From positions 259,209 to 323,208 of the forward strand of contig JODX01000007.1 in assembly GCA_000719105.1 (NCBI GenBank): a DNA stretch of 64,000 nucleotides, written 5' to 3'. Below, in pieces: positions 54,344 through 61,909 of the stretch. Made by a program: the position numbers and the translations under genes. Within the stretch, counting starts at the first letter, position 1. Each line of letters opens with the position of its first letter. The notes beneath the pieces are model-generated. The model saw only the letters and a program-made list of their open reading frames with translations. It did not search any database and was not told the origin of the DNA. This DNA is from Streptomyces sclerotialus (GTDB lineage Bacteria > Actinomycetota > Actinomycetes > Streptomycetales > Streptomycetaceae).

Positions 54344-54597
54344 GCGCGGGCCAGCCGGGCGGCGCACACGGCGTCGATCAGGGCGGACACATCGGTGCGC
54401 GCCCGTTCGGCGCCGATGCCGTACCGCTCCTGGAGGAGCGCCGCCGCCCGCTCGCCGCTCGCGCCGTCCAGCAGCGCCCGCAGGACGAGCGTGCCGGTGG
54501 CGTTGAGCTGGAAGTAGCGTCCGCGCCGTTCGTCGAGGAGAACGGTGCCGTGCTCGGTGTCGGTGGGGGTCACGTCCGGTGCCAGGGTGAGGGTCAC
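54340..54597 (-). CDS. Lasso peptide B1 (RRE, PqqD-like leader-binding protein)
   Basis: An 85-residue RiPP recognition element of PqqD type: GTVLLDERRGRYFQLN, LNATGTLVLRALLDG and LLQERYGI give the winged-helix fold that binds the lasso leader. GTG 54597 overlaps the cyclase stop (GTGA) and its stop overlaps B2, so C, B1 and B2 are translationally linked. Confidence 0.9.
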   Translation of the reverse strand: MTLTLAPDVTPTDTEHGTVLLDERRGRYFQLNATGTLVLRALLDGASGERAAALLQERYGIGAERARTDVSALIDAVCAARLARA

Positions 54598-56429
54598 AGT
54601 GCTCCTTCGGCGAGGGCCCGCTGCCGGTTCCGGGCGGGCAGAGCGCGCAGCCACACCTCGCAGGCGAGCGTGGCTTCCAGGGCTTGCAGGGGCAGGGTGT
54701 AGAGACGGTCGGCGCTCAGTACGGCGCGGAGGGCGGCGGCGTCCACCAGGCCACGCCGGGCCAGCAGCGAGTCGTCGAACAGGCCCAGCAGAGCGGTGCG
54801 GTTGCGGTGGAGCCCGTCGAAGACGTCCTCCCCGTGATCGTCCTCGGCGGACCGGCGCAGCAGGTCGTCGGGGACCAGGCCGCGCATGGCCTCGGCGAGC
54901 AGCGGCTGGTGGCGGCGCGGCTGGGCGCGTTCGTGCAGGTGCACGGCGAGCGCCGCTTCGATCACCCGGTCGTCCAGGCAGGGCGCGGCGAAGTCCACGC
55001 CGTGCGCCGCCATCAGCCCGGCCGCGTAGCGGACCGTGGCGCCGGCGCGGTGGACGGCCTCGACGGTGGCGTGCGCCGCGCGCCCATGGGCCAGCGGCCG
55101 CAGCTCCTCGTACGCGGCCTGCCGCAGCAGATCGCGCACCGCGGCGGCCGCGTCTGGGGCCGCCCAGGCAGGCATCCGCAAAGGCGGCGTCCAGCCCAGC
55201 CGGGGGGCGAACGCCGCGGGCTCCGGATCGCGCAGCTGTCCGGCGGCCGAGCCGAGCCATGCCGCCGGTGTCCGGGAGTCGGCCAGGCCCCGCACCGTCG
55301 CCGCCAGCGGCCAGCGCCCCAGGGCACGGCGTTCCCGCAGCAGACGCGCACCGGTCCACGGCCGGCACCGGAGGAGGGTGTGCAGCGAGACGGCGGGGGC
55401 GTGGAACACCTCGTCGCCGCCGTGCCCCGACAGATGGAGCCGGGCACCGCGGGCGGCGACGCGCTCGGCGACGTCCACGAGCCGCGCGCCGGCCCGCACC
55501 GAGTACGGCGGCTCGCTCGCCAGGGCCGGGCCGGTGTCGCCGTCCAGCCCGGCGAACATCGTGGGCGCCTGCTCGTACTCCAGCAGCAGATGCTCGGCGT
55601 CGGGCAGTCGCGCGGTGGTACGGGAGGCCCACTCGGCGTCGTCCCCGGCGGCGTCCGGCCGCGGAGTGCGCACCGTCACCAGACGCGGACCGGCGCCCGC
55701 CGCGAGATGGATGACCGAGCTGGAGCCCGGCCCGCCGGACAGCTCGGCACTGACCACCTCCGCGCCGGCCCGCACCCGGGTGCGCACCGCGGCGGTCAGC
55801 GCCTCGCGGACGGCCGGTGCCCCCTCGCGCAGCGGAACCACCGGCTCGGGCGGGCTCCACCAGGTCGCGGTACGCGCCACGCCGTCCCGGTTCAGCACCA
55901 GGCAGCGGCCCGCGGGCACCTGGTGCACCCCCCGCCACACCGGCCGGTCCATCAGCGGATGCGGCACGTACGGGGTCAGCAGGCGCAGCGCCAGCACCTC
56001 GTCGTCCACCTCGGCGCCGATCAGCCGGGCGAGTGTGTCGGGCCGGTCGGCGGCGACGGTGACCCCGGCCAGTACGGCATGGAACACCGCCCGCACCCCG
56101 GACGCCGTGCCCTGCGCCCGGACCCGGCTGCCGACCGATGCCAGCAGATGGGTGCTGCCGCCGAACTCCCGCGCCACCGCGTCGAGGTCGGCCAGGCTGC
56201 GCAGGCGTCCGGCCGCCACGGTCAGCTCCCGGCCGGTGGCCGGGCAGAACCCGGCCACCGCGAGGCGCGCCTGCCCGGCCGCGGCCACCCGGACCCGGTC
56301 CGACGGCCACCGGCCCACCAGCCACGGCCGCCCGGAGGCGTGGGCGATCACCCGGATGCCGGGCGACGCGCACACCCGCCGCGCCGCCTCGCGGGCCGTG
56401 TCACTGTCGGGCAGGAGTACGAAGGTCAT
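54594..56429 (-). CDS. Lasso peptide cyclase (asparagine-synthetase-like C protein)
   Basis: A 611-residue asparagine-synthetase-related protein that should activate an acidic side chain with ATP and form the macrolactam ring. The N-terminal glutaminase-like domain spans about 1-190. The ATP pyrophosphatase motif reads SGGPGSSS near residue 230 where canonical members have SGGxDSS, so the usual Asp is a Gly; the second motif LSGHGGDEVF is intact. ATG 56429 has GGAGG upstream, which lies inside the precursor gene. The overlap with the precursor reading frame is 29 bases. Confidence 0.85.
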   Translation of the reverse strand: MTFVLLPDSDTAREAARRVCASPGIRVIAHASGRPWLVGRWPSDRVRVAAAGQARLAVAGFCPATGRELTVAAGRLRSLADLDAVAREFGGSTHLLASVGSRVRAQGTASGVRAVFHAVLAGVTVAADRPDTLARLIGAEVDDEVLALRLLTPYVPHPLMDRPVWRGVHQVPAGRCLVLNRDGVARTATWWSPPEPVVPLREGAPAVREALTAAVRTRVRAGAEVVSAELSGGPGSSSVIHLAAGAGPRLVTVRTPRPDAAGDDAEWASRTTARLPDAEHLLLEYEQAPTMFAGLDGDTGPALASEPPYSVRAGARLVDVAERVAARGARLHLSGHGGDEVFHAPAVSLHTLLRCRPWTGARLLRERRALGRWPLAATVRGLADSRTPAAWLGSAAGQLRDPEPAAFAPRLGWTPPLRMPAWAAPDAAAAVRDLLRQAAYEELRPLAHGRAAHATVEAVHRAGATVRYAAGLMAAHGVDFAAPCLDDRVIEAALAVHLHERAQPRRHQPLLAEAMRGLVPDDLLRRSAEDDHGEDVFDGLHRNRTALLGLFDDSLLARRGLVDAAALRAVLSADRLYTLPLQALEATLACEVWLRALPARNRQRALAEGAL

Positions 56430-56592
56430 CGCCCATGCCTCCGCGGGGACCCAGGAGAAGCAGCCGAAGCCCTTGGACGAAGGTGACCCCGCGGATCAGA
56501 GGTGAGCCGGCGAAGTCACCGGCCTCCATCAGCTTCGGAGTCTCGTAGAGCGGCGTCTCGTAGACCGGCTGCGTGTTCAGCCTCTCTCCCAT
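56401..56592 (-). CDS. Lasso peptide precursor with canonical leader and uncertain core
   Basis: A 63-residue peptide directly ahead of the cyclase. The leader has the RRE-binding pattern YxxPxLxxxGxF as YETPKLMEAGDF (residues 16-27), preceded by a partial duplicate YETP at 11-14. The rest (AGSPLIRGVTF to the end) has no Thr-x-Gly junction with an acid seven to nine residues later, except GPRGGMGDD (Gly48 with Asp55 or Asp56). That segment, however, is the translation of the cyclase's ribosome site and start. A second frame would end in ATGA at the cyclase start, so a frameshift is possible. GGAAGG precedes the ATG. Confidence 0.65.
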   Translation of the reverse strand: MGERLNTQPVYETPLYETPKLMEAGDFAGSPLIRGVTFVQGLRLLLLGPRGGMGDDLRTPARQ

Positions 56593-56999
56593 CACATGTC
56601 CTTCCCGCTGTGTGCCCTGTGTTGGCCTGTGTTGACCTGTGTGCCCTGCGCGGAAGGAGCCCGTCGGCCCCCGCATACTCATGGTGAGCCAATGAACACG
56701 AGGCGTGACATCACCCTCACGGTGGGCGCGCGAGGATCCGTATGGCGCATACCGCGGGCAGCCGGACGGGCGCACTCCAATCCGTCCCGGTGCGCTGTGA
56801 CCGGTGCACATGAAAACGGCGCGGGCGGGCCGGAGTGCACCTCCCCGGACCCGGCGGCCGCCCCGACTCGCGCGCCCCACGGGGGAGATGGCCCGATCGT
56901 TTGGCCCGATCGTGTCCGGTTCACCGGGAGAGGGCCGTCGTCCACCCCTGCACTGGAAGGATGGGCCGCCACAACCGGGCAGCGCATCGGGAGGCGTAC
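56593..56999. other. Intergenic region with TGTG-rich repeats
   Basis: These 407 bases separate the lasso operon (minus) from the SMP-30-like gene (plus). Around 56609-56651 the sequence repeats TGTGCCCTG and GTGTTG motifs. This lies just upstream of the lasso precursor and may contain its promoter and a regulator site. No gene is evident. Confidence 0.45.
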
Positions 57000-57998
57000 A
57001 TGGATCGGTCGCGGGGTGGGCTCGTACCGCTGGCGTACGTGGGCATCGGCGGCCGGGGACCGGAGGACGTGGTCGCCGACGACCGGGGCAGGGTGCTGAC
57101 GGGTGTGGAGGACGGGCGGATCCTGCGGCTGAGCCGGATCACGGATCCCGTCCGTACGCGCGTGGAGGTGATCGCGGAGACCGGCGGCCGGCCTCTCGGG
57201 CTCGAACTCCTGCCGGACGGTGATCTGCTGGTGTGCGACGCGCGGATGGGGCTGCTCCGGGTGGCGACGAAGGACGGGACCGTGCGGGTGCTCGCCGACT
57301 CGGTCGCCGGTGCGCCACTGACCTTCTGCAGCAATGCCGTCGCCCTGTCGGACGGCACCGTCTGCTTCACCGCCTCCTCCACCCGCTATCCGCTGGAGCA
57401 CTGGATCGGTGACCTGCTGGAACACTCCGGAACGGGGCGGCTGCTGCGGCTGGCGCCCGGACAGGACACCCCGGACGTGCTCCTGGACGGGCTCCAGTTC
57501 GCCAACGGGCTGGCCGTCTCGGGTGACGAATCGTTCCTCGTCGTCGCGGAGACGAGCGACCGGCGGCTCACCCGCTACTGGCTCACCGGGCCGGACGCGG
57601 GCCGGAGCGAACCGTTCGCCGAGGACCTGCCGGGCATGCCCGACAACATGTGGCGCGGCCCGGACGGACTGATCTGGGTGGCGATCGCCGGTCCGCGCGT
57701 CGCCGCCCTGGAGGCCCTGCACCGGGCCGGCCCGGCCGTCCGGCGGGCCGCCGCACGGGCAGCGGTCCGCGCGCCCTTCCGGCCCGGGGGGTTCGTCGGT
57801 GTGGTCGCGGTCGACGACGAGGGCCGGATCGTCCACGACCTCGAGCGCCGGCGCTCCGGGTTCCGCATGATCACCAGTGTCTGCCGGGCCGAGGGCCGGC
57901 TCGTCCTCGGGAGCGTGTGGGAACGCGGGGTCGCGGTGTGCGAGCTGCCAGGGGAGAGTGGGGTGAGCGGGGCGAGTGGGGCGAGCGGGGCTCGGTGA
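57000..57998 (+). CDS. SMP-30/gluconolactonase/strictosidine-synthase-like beta-propeller
   Basis: A 332-residue six-bladed beta-propeller protein: GPEDVVADDRGRVLTGVEDGRI, PLGLELLPDGDLLVCDA, FCSNAVALSDGTVCFTASS, FANGLAVSGDESFLVVAETSDRRLTRY (each quoted as short parts) and MPDNMWRGPDGLIWVAI. Such proteins hydrolyse lactones or related esters with a bound metal. ATG 57000 follows GGGAGG. The C-terminus ends in a repetitive Gly-Ala-Ser tail encoded by GGGGCGAGT-like repeats. The substrate is unknown. Confidence 0.85.
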   Translation: MDRSRGGLVPLAYVGIGGRGPEDVVADDRGRVLTGVEDGRILRLSRITDPVRTRVEVIAETGGRPLGLELLPDGDLLVCDARMGLLRVATKDGTVRVLADSVAGAPLTFCSNAVALSDGTVCFTASSTRYPLEHWIGDLLEHSGTGRLLRLAPGQDTPDVLLDGLQFANGLAVSGDESFLVVAETSDRRLTRYWLTGPDAGRSEPFAEDLPGMPDNMWRGPDGLIWVAIAGPRVAALEALHRAGPAVRRAAARAAVRAPFRPGGFVGVVAVDDEGRIVHDLERRRSGFRMITSVCRAEGRLVLGSVWERGVAVCELPGESGVSGASGASGAR

Positions 57999-58227
57999 GA
58001 TCTCCGCGCGCGGGACGCGGCCGACCGCGTGCCGGAGACCCGGGAGATACCCTGACAACGGCCGCCGTCCCGACCGGGCGCGCGGCGCGGCGGTGGGGCC
58101 CGCCGTACCCGAACCGCGGCACCGGAACCGGCGCCGACAACGGTCCCTGCTTGCGAAGGCACATGCCCGGACGCCCGGATACCAGGGACGTCGGATGCCC
58201 GGGCCCGGCGAGTAGGAGCCGCACCCC

Positions 58228-58758
58228 ATGAGCGTTCCGCACCCCGAGAGGGGCGATTCCCCAGACGCGCCCGTGCCCGTGCCCGTGCCGGCGCCCACGC
58301 CTGTGCGCCGGCAGATGCCGTGGCACGGACAGGGACCCGTCGTGGCGGTGGTCGCCGTCGGCGGCGCCATCGGCGCGTCCGCCCGCTACGGCGCGTCACT
58401 GCTGTGGCCCGAGCGGACGGGCGGCTTCCCGTGGACGACGTTCTGGGTGAACGTCCTCGGGTGCGCCCTGATGGGGGTGCTCATGGTGCTGGTCACCGAA
58501 GCGTGGGCGGCCCCCCGGCTGGTGCGGCCGTTCCTCGGCACCGGGGTGCTCGGCGGGTTCACCACGTTCTCCACATACGCCGTCGACGTCGAGCAGCTGC
58601 TTGCCGGCGGGCATGCTCCGACTGCCCTGGCCTGCCTCGTGGCCACTCCGTCGGCGGCCCTCACGGCGGTCTGGCTGACGTCGTCGGCGACCCGCCGGGC
58701 CCTCGTCGTGGGCCGCGAGGACGGTCACCCCGGACGGGCGGGCGAGAGGCCGTCGTGA
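58228..58758 (+). CDS. crcB: CrcB/Fluc fluoride channel subunit 1
   Basis: A 176-residue membrane protein with a long hydrophilic N-terminus and four hydrophobic helices. [25 protein letters not shown] (the conserved Asn) and [11 protein letters not shown] are hallmarks of the fluoride exporter. The stop overlaps the next start as GTGA. Together with its partner it should form an antiparallel heterodimeric fluoride channel. Confidence 0.93.
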   Translation: MSVPHPERGDSPDAPVPVPVPAPTPVRRQMPWHGQGPVVAVVAVGGAIGASARYGASLLWPERTGGFPWTTFWVNVLGCALMGVLMVLVTEAWAAPRLVRPFLGTGVLGGFTTFSTYAVDVEQLLAGGHAPTALACLVATPSAALTAVWLTSSATRRALVVGREDGHPGRAGERPS

Positions 58759-59129
58759 ACTGGGTCCTCGTCGTTCTCGGCGGAATGGCCGGCGCGTCCC
58801 TGCGCTATCTCACCGACCGCGCCGTGCAGGCCCGGCACGACAGCGCCTTCCCGTGGGGCACGTTCACCGTGAACACCGCCGGGTCGCTCGTCCTCGGGCT
58901 GCTCACCGGCGCCGTCGCCGCGGGCGCCGCGGGCTCCCACCTGTACCTGCTCCTCGGTACCGGGCTGTGCGGCGCGCTCACCACGTACTCGACCTTCTCC
59001 TACGAGACGCTGCGCCTGGCCCGGCACGGCGCCCGCTTCCACGCCGCCGCCAATGTGGCCGCGAGCGTGTTCGCCGGACTGGGTGCCGCGTGCGTGGGCG
59101 CGGCGCTCGCCCGGCTGCTGTGGGGCTAA
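58755..59129 (+). CDS. crcB: CrcB/Fluc fluoride channel subunit 2
   Basis: A 124-residue partner of the upstream CrcB with the same core motifs: [27 protein letters not shown] and [14 protein letters not shown] 58755 lies in the GTGA overlap. Differences in charge between the two proteins fit opposite membrane orientation. Confidence 0.93.
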   Translation: MNWVLVVLGGMAGASLRYLTDRAVQARHDSAFPWGTFTVNTAGSLVLGLLTGAVAAGAAGSHLYLLLGTGLCGALTTYSTFSYETLRLARHGARFHAAANVAASVFAGLGAACVGAALARLLWG

Positions 59130-59861
59130 GGGGAATACTGGCGCACACAGGGCTTGCCAACGATCAAGAAAGCCGCTCGACGGCACCGGCGGCTGAAAAC
59201 GAGTGGTCGACCCCGTTGAGCGATACGGAGAGTGACCGAAAGACGATCGAAAATCGTGCGGGAGGCGCTCCGAGGGCCTCCGGAAGACACCCGGGAGGGT
59301 CCGGGAGGGGCCCGGAAGGCACCCGGAAGGATCTCCTCGGGCTCCTGGCGGAGTTCTCCTGGCGTGTGAGCGAAAGGGGTGGCCCTCGGGCGGGCGGGAC
59401 GCGGGACCGGAAGGCGCATCGCGAGCAGGATCCTGAGCCGACCCCGGGCCGGGGCCGGCGACGGACCCCGGGCGGGGGCCTTCGGCAGGCACCCGGCCAG
59501 AGCCTGGGTCGGCCGCCCGGCCGGAGTCCTCGGCGGCCGCCCGACCAAAGTCTGGGCCGGCCGTCCGACCGGAGCTCTCGGCGGCCGTCCGGCCGGTGTC
59601 CAGGGTGGGTCTCGCGGTACCGGCCCTTCCGGAGGCCGGCCCTCGCGCGGCAGGACGTGCAGCGTGGCCGGGCCGAGCCGCCGGGCCGTGTGCCGGGGGC
59701 TCCGGTCGTCGCGCGCGGGCCCGGCCGCCGACCGTGGGCCGCGGGCGGTCTGCTCGCCGGCGCAGGGGCGCCGGGACGAGGGCATCCGGCAGCCGTGGTC
59801 GCCCACGGCTGCCGGACGGTGGTGCCGCGGCTCCCGGTGCCGTCGCGGAGTCCGGCCGGGC
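59130..59861. other. Gene-free, repeat-rich interval
   Basis: I see no recognisable gene in these 732 bases. Long open frames exist, but their translations are Arg/Pro/Gly-rich and look like the GC-rich background. The right half contains tandem repeats at 59504-59600 and many GGCCGGCC-type palindromes. Confidence 0.5.
59504..59600. repeat. Two tandem 48/49-base repeats
   Basis: Bases 59504-59551 and 59552-59600 share the pattern CTGGGTCGGCCG...GGAGTCCTCGGCGGCCG with scattered changes. Each unit is itself two related halves of about 24 bases. They are rich in inverted GGCCG motifs. Confidence 0.8.
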
Positions 59862-60539
59862 TCATGCGGCGCGTCCCCAGACGGCGGTGCCGGGGCGGCC
59901 GGCGCGGCGGCCGTTGATGGACGGCACCTGGGTGTGCCGGAGATTGGCGAGGACCGCCCGGCCGGAGTGCTTCCCGTCGTACAGGGCGGCGTCGGCGGCC
60001 CGCTGGAGCAGCGACAGATCACGTATACCGAGCGTGTCCGGGGCGGCGGCGCCGACCGAGGCGGCCACGTCGACCGTCTGCCCGTCGTCGAGGCTCACGG
60101 GCGTGTGCAGCATGCGCACCAGCTGCTCCAGCCGCACCTCGCGCCGTTCGGGCTCCACGCGCAGCACGATCGCGAACTCGTCGCCGCCGAGACGGCCGAC
60201 GGCCGCGCGGGGGCCCGCCCAGGCCTGGAGCCGGGCGGCCGTGGCGGTGAGCACCGCGTCGCCCGCCGCGTGCCCCAGCGTGTCGTTGACGGACTTGAAG
60301 TGGTCCTGGTCGACCAGGACCACCAGCACGTCGTCGCCGTGGCGGCGCAGCAGCTGGCGGGCCTTGGCGGTGAAGCTGTCGCGACGCAGCAGCCCGGTCA
60401 GCGGGTCGCGGCGGGCGGCGGCCAGGCGCCGGTGCAGCGCCACGGCGTGGACGGTCCACCCGGTCAGCGGGATCGCGGCCGTCGTGAGGATGAGGGTGCG
60501 CTGCCCAAGTCGGGCCGGGGTGAGAAGGTTGGACGCCAT
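59862..60539 (-). CDS. GGDEF-domain protein (diguanylate cyclase)
   Basis: A 225-residue protein with one possible N-terminal membrane helix (LILTTAAIPLTGWTVHAVAL) and an intact GGDEF domain: DPLTGLLRRD, DQDHFKSVNDTLGH and the active-site GRLGGDEFAIV. It should make cyclic di-GMP, which controls development in streptomycetes. No inhibitory RxxD site is obvious. ATG 60539 is chosen because GGAGAA lies upstream and the longer frame has no features. Confidence 0.9.
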   Translation of the reverse strand: MASNLLTPARLGQRTLILTTAAIPLTGWTVHAVALHRRLAAARRDPLTGLLRRDSFTAKARQLLRRHGDDVLVVLVDQDHFKSVNDTLGHAAGDAVLTATAARLQAWAGPRAAVGRLGGDEFAIVLRVEPERREVRLEQLVRMLHTPVSLDDGQTVDVAASVGAAAPDTLGIRDLSLLQRAADAALYDGKHSGRAVLANLRHTQVPSINGRRAGRPGTAVWGRAA

Positions 60540-61168
60540 AGTCGTGTTCTCCGTCTCGTCTCGTACGGGAGGGGTGCCCGGGACAGCCGATGACGCCGCC
60601 AAGCATGTGCCGCTGGCCCGTGACGCAGCTACGGCAGAAAATCGCCGACGCGCCGCCGGACGGAGGGTTCCTTCCGGCGACCGGCCGCCGTGACCGGCCG
60701 GCCGGGACCCCGGCCGAACCGGAGGGCGCGGGTTCACCGGCCGTCCGGCCGTCGCCCGGTGACTGCGGCTCCGGCCTGCTGCGCGGCGTGAACGGCGCCG
60801 TACACCTCGTTCGCGTTCCGGATCGTCTCACCGGGTTGGCCGGCCCGGTCGGTGAACACGCACAGTCCGTGCGGGGCGCCGTGGTGCACCGGGACGTCAA
60901 CACCTCGAAATGGGCAAGATTTTGACGTCTTACTCCCTCCTGATGCCCATGCGCGAGGGCCGCCACAGCAGCTCCGGTGACGGAGAGTGTGCCGCCCGGG
61001 CCGGGCGGCGGGGCCCGGGGATACGGGGACCGGAACGGTGGCCTGCCCGGAGCCGAGGTGCCCGCCCCGCCCGCGGCCGGCCCTCGGAAGGCCACAGCAG
61101 GTCACGGAAGTGGAGGTTGATCTTCCGCCTCTTGACAGAGGCCACCCGTCACCCCGACACTCGCTCGC
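60540..61168. other. Intergenic region between divergent GGDEF and GntR genes
   Basis: No gene is supported in these 629 bases; open frames look like chance frames. The right end has a promoter just upstream of the GntR gene (listed separately). Confidence 0.4.
61132..61161 (+). promoter_or_regulatory. Promoter of a probably leaderless GntR transcript
   Basis: TTGACA at 61132-61137 is followed after 18 bases by GACACT at 61156-61161. A transcript from it would start at about 61168, next to the GTG at 61169, with no ribosome site between. Confidence 0.5.
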
Positions 61169-61909
61169 GTGAACCTGTCAGACAGCCAGACAGCCGGCTC
61201 GCCGCCCCGGCGCGTCAGCGCGATGGAAGCGGTGCTCACCCACCTTCGCGGCGCCATAGAGCGCGGCGAGTACGCCGTCGGCGAGAAGCTGCCCTCCGAG
61301 GCGGAGCTCTGCCGGCGGCTCGAGGTGAGCCGGCCCGTGCTGCGCGAGGCACTGCGGGCCCTGCAGGTGATGGGTCTCACACAGTCCCGCACCGGCAAGG
61401 GCACGTTCGTCGTCGCCACCGCCGTCGGGGAGCCCACCTTCGGCGACTACGCGGCGCGCGACCTCCTCGAAGTGCGCCGCCACGTGGAGATCCCGGTCGC
61501 CGGGTACGCGGCGCTGCGCCGCACCCCGGATGACCTGGACCGGCTGACCCGCCTGCTGGAGCGGATGGAGCGGGAGACCGACACCACCGCGTGGGTCGCG
61601 ATGGACACCGCGTTCCACCTGGCCGTCGCCGAGGCGGCGCACAACCCGGTGTTCCGCCGGGTCATCGAGGAGATCCGGGACGCGCTGGCCCGCCAGTCCG
61701 CCTTCCTCAACGAGCTCGGGGACCGCCGCCGGCAGTCCGACCGCGAGCACCGGGCCGTGGTGGAGGCGCTGGCCGACGGTTCCGAACACGGTGCGGTGGA
61801 GGCCATGTCCCACCACCTCGACCGTGTGGAGACCACCCTCACCGACATCGTGCGCCGGCGACCGGCCGGTCATGTCGGAACCGATACGGATGTGTGGAAG
61901 AGCAAGTGA
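61169..61909 (+). CDS. GntR-family regulator with FCD domain
   Basis: A 246-residue FadR-type regulator. The winged helix is KLPSEAELCRRLEVSRPVLREAL with the wing SRTGKGTFV, and the FCD effector domain (about 85-230) includes metal-site-like DTAFHLAVAEAAHN and MSHHLDRVE. The stop overlaps the asparaginase ATG as TGATG, so the two are co-expressed; it probably regulates asparagine or amino-acid use. The GTG start appears leaderless. Confidence 0.88.
   Translation: MNLSDSQTAGSPPRRVSAMEAVLTHLRGAIERGEYAVGEKLPSEAELCRRLEVSRPVLREALRALQVMGLTQSRTGKGTFVVATAVGEPTFGDYAARDLLEVRRHVEIPVAGYAALRRTPDDLDRLTRLLERMERETDTTAWVAMDTAFHLAVAEAAHNPVFRRVIEEIRDALARQSAFLNELGDRRRQSDREHRAVVEALADGSEHGAVEAMSHHLDRVETTLTDIVRRRPAGHVGTDTDVWKSK

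Noticed and set aside
56400..56530. Alternative lasso core KGFGCFSWVPAEAW in another frame
   Set aside because: It has no acid at positions 7-9 from the Gly and would read through into the cyclase without a stop.
58000..58227. Possible fluoride riboswitch ahead of the CrcB pair
   Set aside because: I looked for the conserved crcB-motif segments and did not find them; the region is GC-rich with no matching pseudoknot pattern visible by eye.
58853..59917. Open frame running through the second CrcB gene and beyond
   Set aside because: It is out of frame with crcB and its unique part is low-complexity Arg/Pro/Gly.
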